From Oribacterium sp. UBA3737 (lineage in GTDB: Bacteria; Bacillota_A; Clostridia; Lachnospirales; Lachnospiraceae): a stretch of 6,304 nucleotides of DNA. The DNA lies in NCBI GenBank assembly GCA_002371295.1, contig DFGZ01000182.1, positions 1 through 6,304 on the forward strand, read 5' to 3'. The notes under the pieces are model-generated. The model was not told the origin of the DNA, made no database searches, and worked only from the letters and a program-made list of their open reading frames with translations. A program made the position numbers and the translations under genes. Shown one piece after another: positions 1-6,271 of the stretch; position 1 is the first letter of the stretch; every line of letters begins with the position of its first letter.

Positions 1-985
1 CGGCGGTCCTTCATTCAACCCGGCAAAGCGTATCGTTCCCAAGAAGATGATTCGTACCGGTATCCCGATGATCGACCTCTTCAATACTCTGGTAGAGAGC
101 CAGAAGCTCCCTATCTTCTCAGTATCCGGAGAACCTTACAACCAGCTGCTGGCAAGGATCGCTCTTCAGGCAGAGGTTGACGTAATCGTTCTCGGTGGTA
201 TGGGTCTTAAGTACGATGACTATCTGTCCTTCAAGGATACACTTGAGAAGGGCGGTGCTATGAGCCATACCGTTATGTTCATCCACACTGCTGCGGATCC
301 TACCGTTGAGAGTACGCTTGTTCCTGATATGTCACTTGCCGTTGCAGAGCAGTTCGCACTTGAGGGCAAGAAGGTACTTGTACTTCTTACAGATATGACC
401 AGCTACTGTGATGCTCAGAAGGAGCTCGCAATCACCATGGAGCAGGTTCCTTCAAACCGTGGTTACCCGGGAGACCTTTACAGTATGCTCGCTTCCCGTT
501 ATGAGAAGGCCGTTGCCATCGAAGGCGCCGGTTCCATCACTATCCTCGGTGTTACAACCATGCCGGGTGATGACGTAACCCACCCTGTACCTGATAACAC
601 AGGATACATCACAGAGGGTCAGTTCTACTTAAAGAACGGACACATCGAGCCATTCGGTTCCCTGTCCAGACTTAAGCAGAACGTCAACGGCAAGACACGT
701 GATGACCATCGTGCACTGATGGATGGTATGATCAAGCTTTATGCACAGTACAAGGAAAGTCTTGAGAAGAAGTCAATGGGCTTTACCATGAGTGCATGGG
801 ATGACAAGCTTCTGAAGTATGGTGAGATGTTCGAGTCCAAGCTTATGGACCTCAGTGTAAACATTCCGCTGGAAGCTGCTCTTGATCTCGGATGGGAAAT
901 CCTTGCAGATTGCTTTGAGCCTAATGAGACCGGTCTTAAGACAAGTCTTATCAAGGAAAGATGGCCAAAGACATTGGATGATTAA
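1..985 (+). CDS. atpB: V-type ATP synthase subunit B, 5'-truncated by window
   Basis: The reading frame is open from base 2, giving 327 visible residues before TAA. An internal ATG at 47 is not the start, because the frame upstream of it already reads as conserved family sequence ([15 protein letters not shown]). Family members are about 430-470 residues, so roughly 105-140 N-terminal residues lie outside the window. B is the non-catalytic nucleotide-binding subunit that alternates with A in the A3B3 head in the cytoplasm. Visible signatures are [15 protein letters not shown], the B-type counterpart of the P-loop, which lacks the GKT of catalytic [11 protein letters not shown]; the [10 protein letters not shown] block; [22 protein letters not shown]; and SLSRL, whose Arg (codon 668-670) sits where the family has the arginine that reaches into the A-subunit catalytic site. 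Subunit D follows after 11 nt. The gene is also called ntpB. Identity is very secure; the only defect is the window edge. Confidence 0.97.
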   Translation, partial: GGPSFNPAKRIVPKKMIRTGIPMIDLFNTLVESQKLPIFSVSGEPYNQLLARIALQAEVDVIVLGGMGLKYDDYLSFKDTLEKGGAMSHTVMFIHTAADPTVESTLVPDMSLAVAEQFALEGKKVLVLLTDMTSYCDAQKELAITMEQVPSNRGYPGDLYSMLASRYEKAVAIEGAGSITILGVTTMPGDDVTHPVPDNTGYITEGQFYLKNGHIEPFGSLSRLKQNVNGKTRDDHRALMDGMIKLYAQYKESLEKKSMGFTMSAWDDKLLKYGEMFESKLMDLSVNIPLEAALDLGWEILADCFEPNETGLKTSLIKERWPKTLDD

Positions 986-996
986 AGGAGCAGTTT

Positions 997-1611
997 ATGG
1001 CGATCAAACTCACTAAAAATGAACAGAAAGTGCAGAAAGATCACCTGAAACAGTATCAACGTTATCTGCCTACCCTGCAGCTTAAAAAACAGCAGTTGCA
1101 GTCGGTAATCATGCAGATAAAGGCTGATCTTGAAAAGAAGCAGGCCGAACGCGAGGATATGATAGGTAACCTCGATGACTGGATCGCTGTATTTGCTGAG
1201 AACACACTGTTCGATGCAGAGAAGCAGCTGAACACCCTGGTGCAGCCGGACAAAGTAATTGTCACGACTGAGAACATCGCCGGTGTAAAGCTTCCGGCTT
1301 TCAAGGAGCTCACCTTCAAGGATATATCCTACAGCGTTGACGACTATCCTTTATGGGTCGACACTGCACTTATAAAACTCCGTGAGATTGCGCGTCTGGA
1401 TGCATTGGTATCTACTTTGAGAAAGCAGGTTGAACTTCTGGATAAGGAACTCCGTTCCACATCACAGAGAGTTAACCTCTTCGAGAAGGTCAAGATACCG
1501 GAGGCAAAGGAAAATATCCGCGTCATCGGTGTTTATCTCGGTGACCAGCAGACTGCCGCAGTTGTACGCGGAAAGATTTCAAAGAAGAAACTTGTGGAGG
1601 TAGGCCGATGA
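997..1611 (+). CDS. atpD: V-type ATP synthase subunit D (central rotor shaft)
   Basis: The product has 204 residues, close to the usual 200-215 for this family. Subunit D is the coiled-coil axle that turns inside the A3B3 head and passes torque to the membrane ring. The N-terminal part (about 1-75) is a long polar helix rich in Lys/Gln/Glu, and about 125-195 is a second long helix, the expected antiparallel coiled coil. The family C-terminal motif is readable as TSQRVNLFEKVKIPEAKENI (155-174), matching the usual T-x-RVNALE-x-v-IP pattern. The part between the helices (about 75-120) is the less conserved globular portion. The start at 997 is fixed by AAAGGAG at 984-990, which overlaps the stop of subunit B, six bases upstream. 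The stop overlaps the start of subunit I (ATGA), so the two are probably translationally coupled. The N-terminus (MAIKLTKNEQ...) looks more like Chlamydia/Bacteroidetes-type D proteins than the MxxVNPTRMxLL type; that comparison is from memory. Confidence 0.93.
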   Translation: MAIKLTKNEQKVQKDHLKQYQRYLPTLQLKKQQLQSVIMQIKADLEKKQAEREDMIGNLDDWIAVFAENTLFDAEKQLNTLVQPDKVIVTTENIAGVKLPAFKELTFKDISYSVDDYPLWVDTALIKLREIARLDALVSTLRKQVELLDKELRSTSQRVNLFEKVKIPEAKENIRVIGVYLGDQQTAAVVRGKISKKKLVEVGR

Positions 1612-3452
1612 TAGAAAAGATGAAAATGGTCCACGTCGTTACCACTGTTTCTCATAAAGATGAAATGCTGGAGGGCTTACGTGATTTAGGACTCCTGCAC
1701 ATTAAAGAGAGGAAGAGCGCAACTCACGCTGCATCGGAAAAGTTCAGCGATCTCGCAAAAACGGTTTCCCGCCTTCTCGATTATGCGCCGGATAAAAAAT
1801 CAAAGGAAACCCCGGTTCCTCCGGTTCTTTCTGACGAAGCATTTGACAAAATGTATAAGAGTGCCAAAGCGGCGCTCAGTAAAAAAGACAGTCTTTCTCA
1901 GGAGATATCCAGTACCACGGCTGAGATCGAAAGAATCGAGCCATGGGGAAGTTTTTCTCCTTCTGATGTAAGAGAACTCCGGAAGCTCGGCTTCGACCTT
2001 CATTTTTACAGAGTAGGTCAGGCTGAGTGTGAGCAGATTCTTAAGGACGAAAACATTAAAGCCATAAGACTTGCATCAGTAGAAAAGACCGATACACTTG
2101 CAGTAATAGGAACACTTCCGCCGGATATCCCGGCAACGGAATTCTCCCTTCCGGAAAAGGGACTGGATGAGCTCCGTAAGGATATGGATACCTTCCGCAA
2201 GGAGGAATCCGAGTGCGTAAAGACACTCACGGATACAGCAGTATACGAGAACAGCTTCCAGGCTCAGATGCTGAAGGCACAGAACGAAGAAGACTTTTCT
2301 TCCGCAAGTGAGACAGCAGAGAGTGACGAAAAGCTGGTTTGGATTTCCGGTTATATCCCTGAGGTTGATCTTGAGACATTCAAGGCGGGTGCCAAGACAA
2401 ACAACTGGGCTTATGCCGTAGAAGATGTTTCACCGGAAGATGAGACCATACCTACAAAGCTCCGTTACAACAAGGTGACTAAGCTTATTTCACCGCTTTA
2501 CGATATGCTCGGAATCCTTCCGGGTTACAGAGAGGCGGATATCTCGCTTTGGTTCCTGATATTCTTTGCACTGTTCTTCGCGATGATCATCGGCGACGGA
2601 GGATACGGTATGATCTTCCTGATAGCTGCCATCGCAATTATTGCAAAGACCAAGAAGCTTACAACACCTGTATTCCTGCTTCTTGTCCTTTCCGTTTCAA
2701 CCGTAATCTGGGGTGCCGTTACAGGAACCTGGTTCGGTATGGAATCGGCAATGAACGTGCCTGTATTAAAGGCTATGGTACTTCCGGGATTTGCGAACTA
2801 TCCTGAATATTTCGGACTCACCGGAGCAGAGCAGCAGAACAACATCATGAAATTCTCCTTCTCAATCGGAGCACTTCAGATGGAAGTCGGAAGCTTGCTC
2901 GCTGTAAAGAAGAAGCTGGGAGAAAAGGATCTAAGCTTTGTATCGGATATAGGATGGATGATCACCATCGTTGGAATGTATCTCCTTTCACTTTATCTCG
3001 TAATAGGAGAGACCATTTCCATACCACCGGTCTTTGCCGCAATCGGCGTAGGCTTCGTGCTGGTAGTTCTTTTCAGCGGCATGGCTCCGGGAATGAGCTT
3101 TGCTGAGGGAGTCAAGGCAGGTCTCGGCGGAGCTTTTACAAGCTTCCTGAACACCATAAGCTGTTTCGGTAACGTAATGAGTTACATAAGACTCTTTGCA
3201 GTCGGAATGGCAGGTCTTGCGATCTCACAGAGCTTCAACAACATGGCCGCAGGAATGTCCTCCGGACCGCTCATCATAGCGGGTGCAATAGTTGTGATCA
3301 TCGGACACGTAATAAATATCGTTATGTGTATCCTTTCTGTAGTAGTACATGGCGTACGTCTTAACGTACTTGAGTTCTCCGGACAGGTTGGTCTCGAGTG
3401 GACAGGTACAGCGTATGATCCATTTAAAATGAACGATAAAATAAAGAATTAA
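1608..3452 (+). CDS. atpI: V-type ATP synthase subunit I (membrane stator, a-subunit)
   Basis: The product has 614 residues, within the usual 600-660. Subunit I contributes the two ion half-channels facing the K ring, and its cytoplasmic N-terminal half binds the peripheral stalks. Residues 1-310 are soluble, starting with the family pattern MIEKMKMVHVV...LRDLGLLHI, with a likely coiled coil around 60-115. About eight membrane helices follow: roughly 313-329, 332-347, 354-373, 416-433, 447-466, 473-492, 513-540 and 553-580. Conserved points are the GDGGYG motif at 329-334; SYIRLFAVGMAG, whose R528 corresponds to the essential ion-translocation arginine of the family; and HGVRLNVLEFSG (H581, R584, E589), the conserved last-helix block. 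The start at 1608 overlaps the D stop and has GGAGG at 1596-1600, seven bases upstream. No key residue is missing. Subunit K follows after 30 nt. Also called ntpI. Confidence 0.96.
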   Translation: MIEKMKMVHVVTTVSHKDEMLEGLRDLGLLHIKERKSATHAASEKFSDLAKTVSRLLDYAPDKKSKETPVPPVLSDEAFDKMYKSAKAALSKKDSLSQEISSTTAEIERIEPWGSFSPSDVRELRKLGFDLHFYRVGQAECEQILKDENIKAIRLASVEKTDTLAVIGTLPPDIPATEFSLPEKGLDELRKDMDTFRKEESECVKTLTDTAVYENSFQAQMLKAQNEEDFSSASETAESDEKLVWISGYIPEVDLETFKAGAKTNNWAYAVEDVSPEDETIPTKLRYNKVTKLISPLYDMLGILPGYREADISLWFLIFFALFFAMIIGDGGYGMIFLIAAIAIIAKTKKLTTPVFLLLVLSVSTVIWGAVTGTWFGMESAMNVPVLKAMVLPGFANYPEYFGLTGAEQQNNIMKFSFSIGALQMEVGSLLAVKKKLGEKDLSFVSDIGWMITIVGMYLLSLYLVIGETISIPPVFAAIGVGFVLVVLFSGMAPGMSFAEGVKAGLGGAFTSFLNTISCFGNVMSYIRLFAVGMAGLAISQSFNNMAAGMSSGPLIIAGAIVVIIGHVINIVMCILSVVVHGVRLNVLEFSGQVGLEWTGTAYDPFKMNDKIKN

Positions 3453-3482
3453 GTTCAAATCAAAATTTAAAGGAGAAAGACT

Positions 3483-3935
3483 ATGAATATCGCTTATATT
3501 GGTATGGCAGCAGCACTTGGTCTGTCTGCATTAGGATCAGCTTTTGGTGCAGGTATGGCAGGACAGGCAGCAGTAGGAGCATGGAAGAAATGTTACGCAG
3601 CCGGCAAGCAGGCTCCGTTCATCATGACAGCTTTTGCAGGTGCACCTCTTACACAGACCATTTACGGTTTCCTTCTCATGAACTTCATCGCAAGTGCATG
3701 GAACGCAGGAACTATCGATCCGGCTCTTTCACTTGGAATCGGTATCTTCGGCGGAATCGCAATCGGTTTCTCAGCATTCTTCCAGGGCAAGGCTGCAGCA
3801 GCTTCTGCTGACGCTCTTGGTGCTACCGGAAAGGGTACTGCAAACTACTTCGTAGTAATCGGTGTCATCGAGACAGTTGCTCTTTTCGCACTGGTATTCT
3901 GCATGCTGCTTCTCAATACAGCAACAATCAAGTAA
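3483..3935 (+). CDS. atpK: V-type ATP synthase subunit K (rotor-ring proteolipid)
   Basis: The product has 150 residues of almost entirely hydrophobic, Gly/Ala-rich sequence with four membrane helices (about 3-30, 46-71, 80-106, 120-146). This is the duplicated-hairpin proteolipid of V-type rotor rings, normally 140-160 residues. Only the second hairpin carries the ion-binding carboxylate, E130, in VIGVIETVALF. The first hairpin has Q58 at the equivalent place, in PLTQTIYG, as is usual for V-type K. T57, Q58, Y61, Q101 and E130 line up with T64, Q65, Y68, Q110 and E139 of Enterococcus hirae NtpK, a Na+-binding set. The start is set by AAAGGAG at 3469-3475, seven bases upstream of ATG. It is the last gene of the ATPase operon, 27 bases before a strong terminator. 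Ring subunits are needed in about ten copies per complex, so good translation is expected. Also called ntpK. Confidence 0.96.
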   Translation: MNIAYIGMAAALGLSALGSAFGAGMAGQAAVGAWKKCYAAGKQAPFIMTAFAGAPLTQTIYGFLLMNFIASAWNAGTIDPALSLGIGIFGGIAIGFSAFFQGKAAAASADALGATGKGTANYFVVIGVIETVALFALVFCMLLLNTATIK

Positions 3936-3962
3936 TTCATTCGATAAGAATAATGTTTATCA

Positions 3963-3998
3963 AAGGGCTCCGCGGCAACGCGGAGCCTTTAATTTTTT
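3963..3998 (+). terminator. Intrinsic terminator of the V-ATPase operon
   Basis: A 12-bp stem pairs 3963-3974 with 3979-3990, including one G-U pair (3965/3988). It is closed by a GCAA loop at 3975-3978, a stable GNRA tetraloop. After two A residues a run of six T (3993-3998) follows. The 7 bp next to the loop (CTCCGCG) are GC-rich. The site lies 27 bases after the atpK stop and ends the operon, separating it from the next gene. Confidence 0.93.
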
Positions 3999-4038
3999 AA
4001 TTTCGCTTTAATTTCCACTGACGATACTGTTAAAAGGC

Positions 4039-4067
4039 TTTAATTCCCATTTGCCCTTTGTTATAAT
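4039..4067 (+). promoter_or_regulatory. Probable sigma-A-type promoter, extended -10, for the LCP gene
   Basis: A perfect TATAAT lies at 4062-4067, preceded by TGT (4059-4061), giving an extended -10 element. The hexamer 17 bases upstream, TTTAAT at 4039-4044, is a poor -35 match; the TGn element may compensate. Transcription would begin near 4074, about 32 bases before the chosen start codon. It lies between the ATPase terminator and the LCP gene, where a promoter is needed. I see no clear operator. Confidence 0.7.
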
Positions 4068-4096
4068 CCCTCTGCTTCAATCATATGAAGAAGAAT

Positions 4097-4100
4097 GGAG
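4097..4100 (+). promoter_or_regulatory. Ribosome binding site that decides the LCP start
   Basis: GGAG at 4097-4100 stands five bases before ATG 4106. The earlier in-frame ATG at 4085 has only pyrimidine-rich sequence and no Shine-Dalgarno match before it. The GGAG would lie inside the coding region if 4085 were used. This favours 4106 as the start and shortens the protein by seven residues. Confidence 0.75.
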
Positions 4101-4105
4101 ATATT

Positions 4106-5980
4106 ATGAAAAATTCAGAATATGACGATTTTTCCCGTCGTCCACGCAGAACCGCAAGGTCAAAGGGTTCAGAAGAAAGGCTTTCCGAGATGCGTGCACG
4201 AAAAAGGAGAAGCGCAGCATCCTACGACGATGATTTCGATGATATAAATGTCCCTGATCATGCAAAGCGGAGAATTTCCGGCAGCAGATACGATGGAAGC
4301 TATGACGAAGGCTATGGAGCGGAAAGCACCGGCAGGAGACCGAATCCGGGCAGATCAAGAGACAATGTCTACAAAAGCCGTGCCGTGAACAGGAATCTCG
4401 CTGATCTCGAGCAGGAGGCTTTTGAAAATGAAGACTTTTACGAAAGAGACAGTGCCGGCAGAGAATACAGCGGCAGAACAGGCGAAGTACGGAACGGTGC
4501 TGCTGCACTTCGGAGAAGTACCGGTCAGGCACGTGGAAGTCACACGGGAAGAGGCGGCAGAGGTAATGTAAAGCGCATAATTGCAACTGTACTTATATGC
4601 GCCCTCGTGCTTGTTGGCGGATTCTTCGCATGGAGTCAGATAAAAAATCTCATGAAGCCGAAATACTGGACTGTGGCAGTCTTCGGAGTGGATTCCCGTG
4701 ATGGAAACCTGGGTGCCGGAGCTCTCAGTGATGTAATCATGGTGGCAAGTATCAACAGAAGGACAGGAGATGTAAATCTCACCTCTGTCTACCGTGACAC
4801 CTACCTTCAGATAGATGATGAGGGAAACTATCACAAGCTTAACGAAGCATATTTCAAGGGCGGCTACGAACAGGCTATCGCAGCTCTCGAAAGAAACCTG
4901 CAGCTCGATATCGATGATTACGTGACCTTCAACTGGAAGGCCGTAGCTGAAGGCATCACCATGCTTGGCGGCATTGATCTCGACATCAGTGATTCAGAGT
5001 TCAAGTATATCAATGCCTTCATCACAGAGACTGTAAACTCCACGGGACTTGGTTCCGTTCAGCTGGAGCACAGCGGTGTGAACCACCTTGACGGAGTTCA
5101 GGCTGTAGCCTATGGCAGACTGCGTCTCATGGATACAGACTTCAACCGTACAGCAAGACAGCGTAAGGTTTTACAGCTCGCTATAGAGAAGGCGAAGACA
5201 GCCGATAAAAAGACATTGGCAGCAACCGCCATGACGGTTATGTCAGAGGTTAAGACCAGCATAGGTCTCGATGATGTACTGGATATGGCGAACAACGTGA
5301 AGAAGTATAATCTGGTGAATGCTGTTGGATTCCCGTTCTCACGGGACACCACCTATGTAGGCAAGATGGACGTTGTAGTTCCGGCGACTCTGGCTTCAAA
5401 TGTAGTACAGCTTCATCCATTCCTGTATGGGGATGATGCGGCAAGCTTTACTCTCAATGATACCGTGAAGAAAATTTCTGCACATATTCAGGAAAAGACC
5501 GGGATAGGTGAGCTCCAAAATGCGGATATCCCGAAAATCGGAGGCGGAACCGGAATCACCAGAGCCTCGGATGAAACTGCGGCAACCGAAACAAAGGCTG
5601 CCGAAACAAAGGCACCTGAGACAAAGACAGAAGAAACAAAGGCGGAGAAAACCACCGAAGCGGAGACTGCCAAAGAGGCAGAGACAGAAGAAGAGACCGA
5701 ATCTGAAACCATAGAGGAAATCGGGACCGAAACGGAAGCCGAAACAAAGAAGGAAGAGGAAAACCAAAAAGAAACCAAAGAAGAGACCGAAGAAAACAAG
5801 GAGACGGATTCTGAGAATAACAGCCCCGGAAAGCCTGATAACTCAGATTCTCATCCGGCTGATAACGGTCCTTCCCGGCCCGGAGACAGTTCCGGCCCTT
5901 CTGCGGGTCCTTCCGGAGGCCCGGGCGGTTTATCCGAAGGCGATACCTTCGGCCCCGGAGCCGGTCCCGGTACAGAATAA
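4106..5980 (+). CDS. LCP (LytR-CpsA-Psr) family cell-wall glycopolymer transferase
   Basis: LCP enzymes move polyprenyl-pyrophosphate-linked glycopolymers (wall teichoic acid, capsule or similar) onto peptidoglycan, outside the membrane. The product has 624 residues from ATG 4106 (631 from ATG 4085, which lacks a ribosome site). Residues 1-153 are charged, Arg/Asp/Ser/Gly-rich and probably disordered in the cytoplasm. One membrane helix spans 158-176 (IIATVLICALVLVGGFFAW). The LCP domain covers about 187-412: VFGVDSRDG (D196, R198), SDVIM (S208, D209), SVYRDTY (R230, D231), KLNEAY, and GRLRLMDTDFNRTARQRKVL with R338, R340, D345, R348 and R351. These match the family's lipid-pyrophosphate and Mg2+ binding positions. 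Typical LCP ending sequence continues to about 475. The tail is odd: Glu/Thr/Lys repeats at about 494-573, then Gly/Pro/Ser/Asp-rich sequence to 624. LCP proteins usually have 300-500 residues, so the termini explain the extra length. The gene appears monocistronic. The polymer it transfers cannot be read from this window. Confidence 0.93.
   Translation: MKNSEYDDFSRRPRRTARSKGSEERLSEMRARKRRSAASYDDDFDDINVPDHAKRRISGSRYDGSYDEGYGAESTGRRPNPGRSRDNVYKSRAVNRNLADLEQEAFENEDFYERDSAGREYSGRTGEVRNGAAALRRSTGQARGSHTGRGGRGNVKRIIATVLICALVLVGGFFAWSQIKNLMKPKYWTVAVFGVDSRDGNLGAGALSDVIMVASINRRTGDVNLTSVYRDTYLQIDDEGNYHKLNEAYFKGGYEQAIAALERNLQLDIDDYVTFNWKAVAEGITMLGGIDLDISDSEFKYINAFITETVNSTGLGSVQLEHSGVNHLDGVQAVAYGRLRLMDTDFNRTARQRKVLQLAIEKAKTADKKTLAATAMTVMSEVKTSIGLDDVLDMANNVKKYNLVNAVGFPFSRDTTYVGKMDVVVPATLASNVVQLHPFLYGDDAASFTLNDTVKKISAHIQEKTGIGELQNADIPKIGGGTGITRASDETAATETKAAETKAPETKTEETKAEKTTEAETAKEAETEEETESETIEEIGTETEAETKKEEENQKETKEETEENKETDSENNSPGKPDNSDSHPADNGPSRPGDSSGPSAGPSGGPGGLSEGDTFGPGAGPGTE
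5585..5644 (+). repeat. Four tandem 15-bp units coding xETKx in the LCP tail
   Basis: Four in-frame 15-bp units share a core GA(A/G)ACAAAG and encode TETKA, AETKA, PETKT and EETKA. Units one and two differ at only two bases; units three and four are more diverged. The repeat then decays into less regular Glu/Thr/Ala/Lys sequence up to about 5808. Its length, a multiple of three, would let copy number change without a frameshift. It probably forms an extended linker on the outer side of the membrane. Confidence 0.85.
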
Positions 5981-5987
5981 TAATATG

Positions 5988-6048
5988 GGGCGGAAGATGA
6001 TCATACTTGTCTATTCCGGCTTCAGGAGCTGGTGACTTAATTCCGCCC
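5988..6048 (+). other. Two-part inverted repeat after the LCP gene
   Basis: An outer 8-bp stem pairs GGGCGGAA (5988-5995) with TTCCGCCC (6041-6048). Inside it, CCGGCT (6016-6021) pairs with AGCTGG (6027-6032), with one G-U pair and a five-base loop. It starts seven bases after the LCP stop, where a terminator would be expected. The only U-rich sequence is the weak ATTGTATATCATTTATTT after it, so it is not a textbook intrinsic terminator. It could be a weak terminator, a 3'-end stabilising structure or a small structured RNA. The rest of the 166-base gap before the tRNA holds only the tRNA promoter. Confidence 0.5.
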
Positions 6049-6106
6049 AGATTGTATATCATTTATTTAGACGCAGAAAAGTCGCTGCATCCTAAAGAAC
6101 TTACTA

Positions 6107-6135
6107 TTGACAAGCTTTCGGTTTTTGTATATTAT
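6107..6135 (+). promoter_or_regulatory. Promoter of tRNA-Leu(UAA)
   Basis: A perfect -35 TTGACA at 6107-6112 is followed after 17 bases by TATTAT at 6130-6135, which matches the -10 consensus at five of six positions. An overlapping perfect TATAAT at 6133-6138 would need a 20-base spacer. With the 17-base arrangement, transcription starts near 6142, giving only about five bases of leader before the tRNA. Such a near-consensus promoter fits a stable-RNA gene. Confidence 0.8.
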
Positions 6136-6146
6136 AATTTGGTGCT

Positions 6147-6232
6147 GCCGGTATGGCGGAATAGGCAGACGCTCGGGACTTAAAATCCCGTGCCCAGTGA
6201 TGGGCGTGCCGGTTCGACCCCGGCTACCGGCA
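6147..6232 (+). tRNA. tRNA-Leu, anticodon UAA
   Basis: All arms of the cloverleaf can be drawn. The acceptor stem is GCCGGTA (6147-6153) with TACCGGC (6225-6231), and the discriminator A is at 6232, as leucine tRNAs require. The D stem is GCG/CGC (6156-6158, 6170-6172). The anticodon stem is CGGGA/TCCCG (6174-6178, 6186-6190), with loop CTTAAAA and anticodon TAA at 6181-6183. A long class II variable arm has stem GCCC/GGGC (6192-6195, 6202-6205). The T stem is GCCGG/CCGGC, with loop TTCGACC at 6213-6219. It reads UUA and, by wobble, UUG. The 3' CCA is not encoded (TAA follows), so it must be added by the CCA-adding enzyme. No intron is present, unlike many cyanobacterial tRNA-Leu(UAA) genes. 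Confidence 0.97.
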
Positions 6233-6233
6233 T

Positions 6234-6271
6234 AAACCAGTATCAAGTTTACTTGGTACTGGTTTTCTTTT
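6234..6271 (+). terminator. Intrinsic terminator of tRNA-Leu
   Basis: A 14-bp stem pairs 6234-6247 with 6252-6265, with one T-G pair (6243/6256) and a TTTA loop (6248-6251). It leads into the T-rich run TTTTCTTTTA (6263-6272). It begins two bases after the tRNA 3' end, so the tRNA is a single-gene transcription unit. Bases 6273-6304 are A-rich and hold nothing I can call. Confidence 0.88.

Noticed and set aside
47..985. ATG at 47 as the start of subunit B
   Set aside because: The frame is open from base 2 and encodes conserved subunit B sequence before this ATG. There is no Shine-Dalgarno sequence in front of it, so the gene simply runs off the window.
4085..4105. ATG at 4085 as the LCP start
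   Set aside because: No ribosome binding site precedes it, whereas ATG 4106 has GGAG five bases upstream. It is kept only as an alternative seven-residue extension.
4104..4834. Two long minus-strand frames (160 and 159 codons) over the LCP N-terminus
   Set aside because: Cys/His/Arg-rich or featureless composition, antisense to a gene with a clear membrane helix and LCP motifs, and no family resemblance.
5585..5644. CRISPR-like array
   Set aside because: The units are contiguous 15-bp in-frame coding repeats without spacers.
5488..5799. 103-codon Ser/Val-rich minus-strand open frame, with 123- and 168-codon frames nearby
   Set aside because: All lie opposite the T-poor Glu/Thr/Lys repeat of the LCP tail, which removes stop codons from the other strand. 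Their composition is low-complexity and they have no plausible ribosome sites.
5985..6035. 16-codon open frame just after the LCP stop (MGRKMIILVYSGFRSW)
   Set aside because: No ribosome binding site precedes it, and it lies inside the nested inverted repeat, which explains the sequence better.
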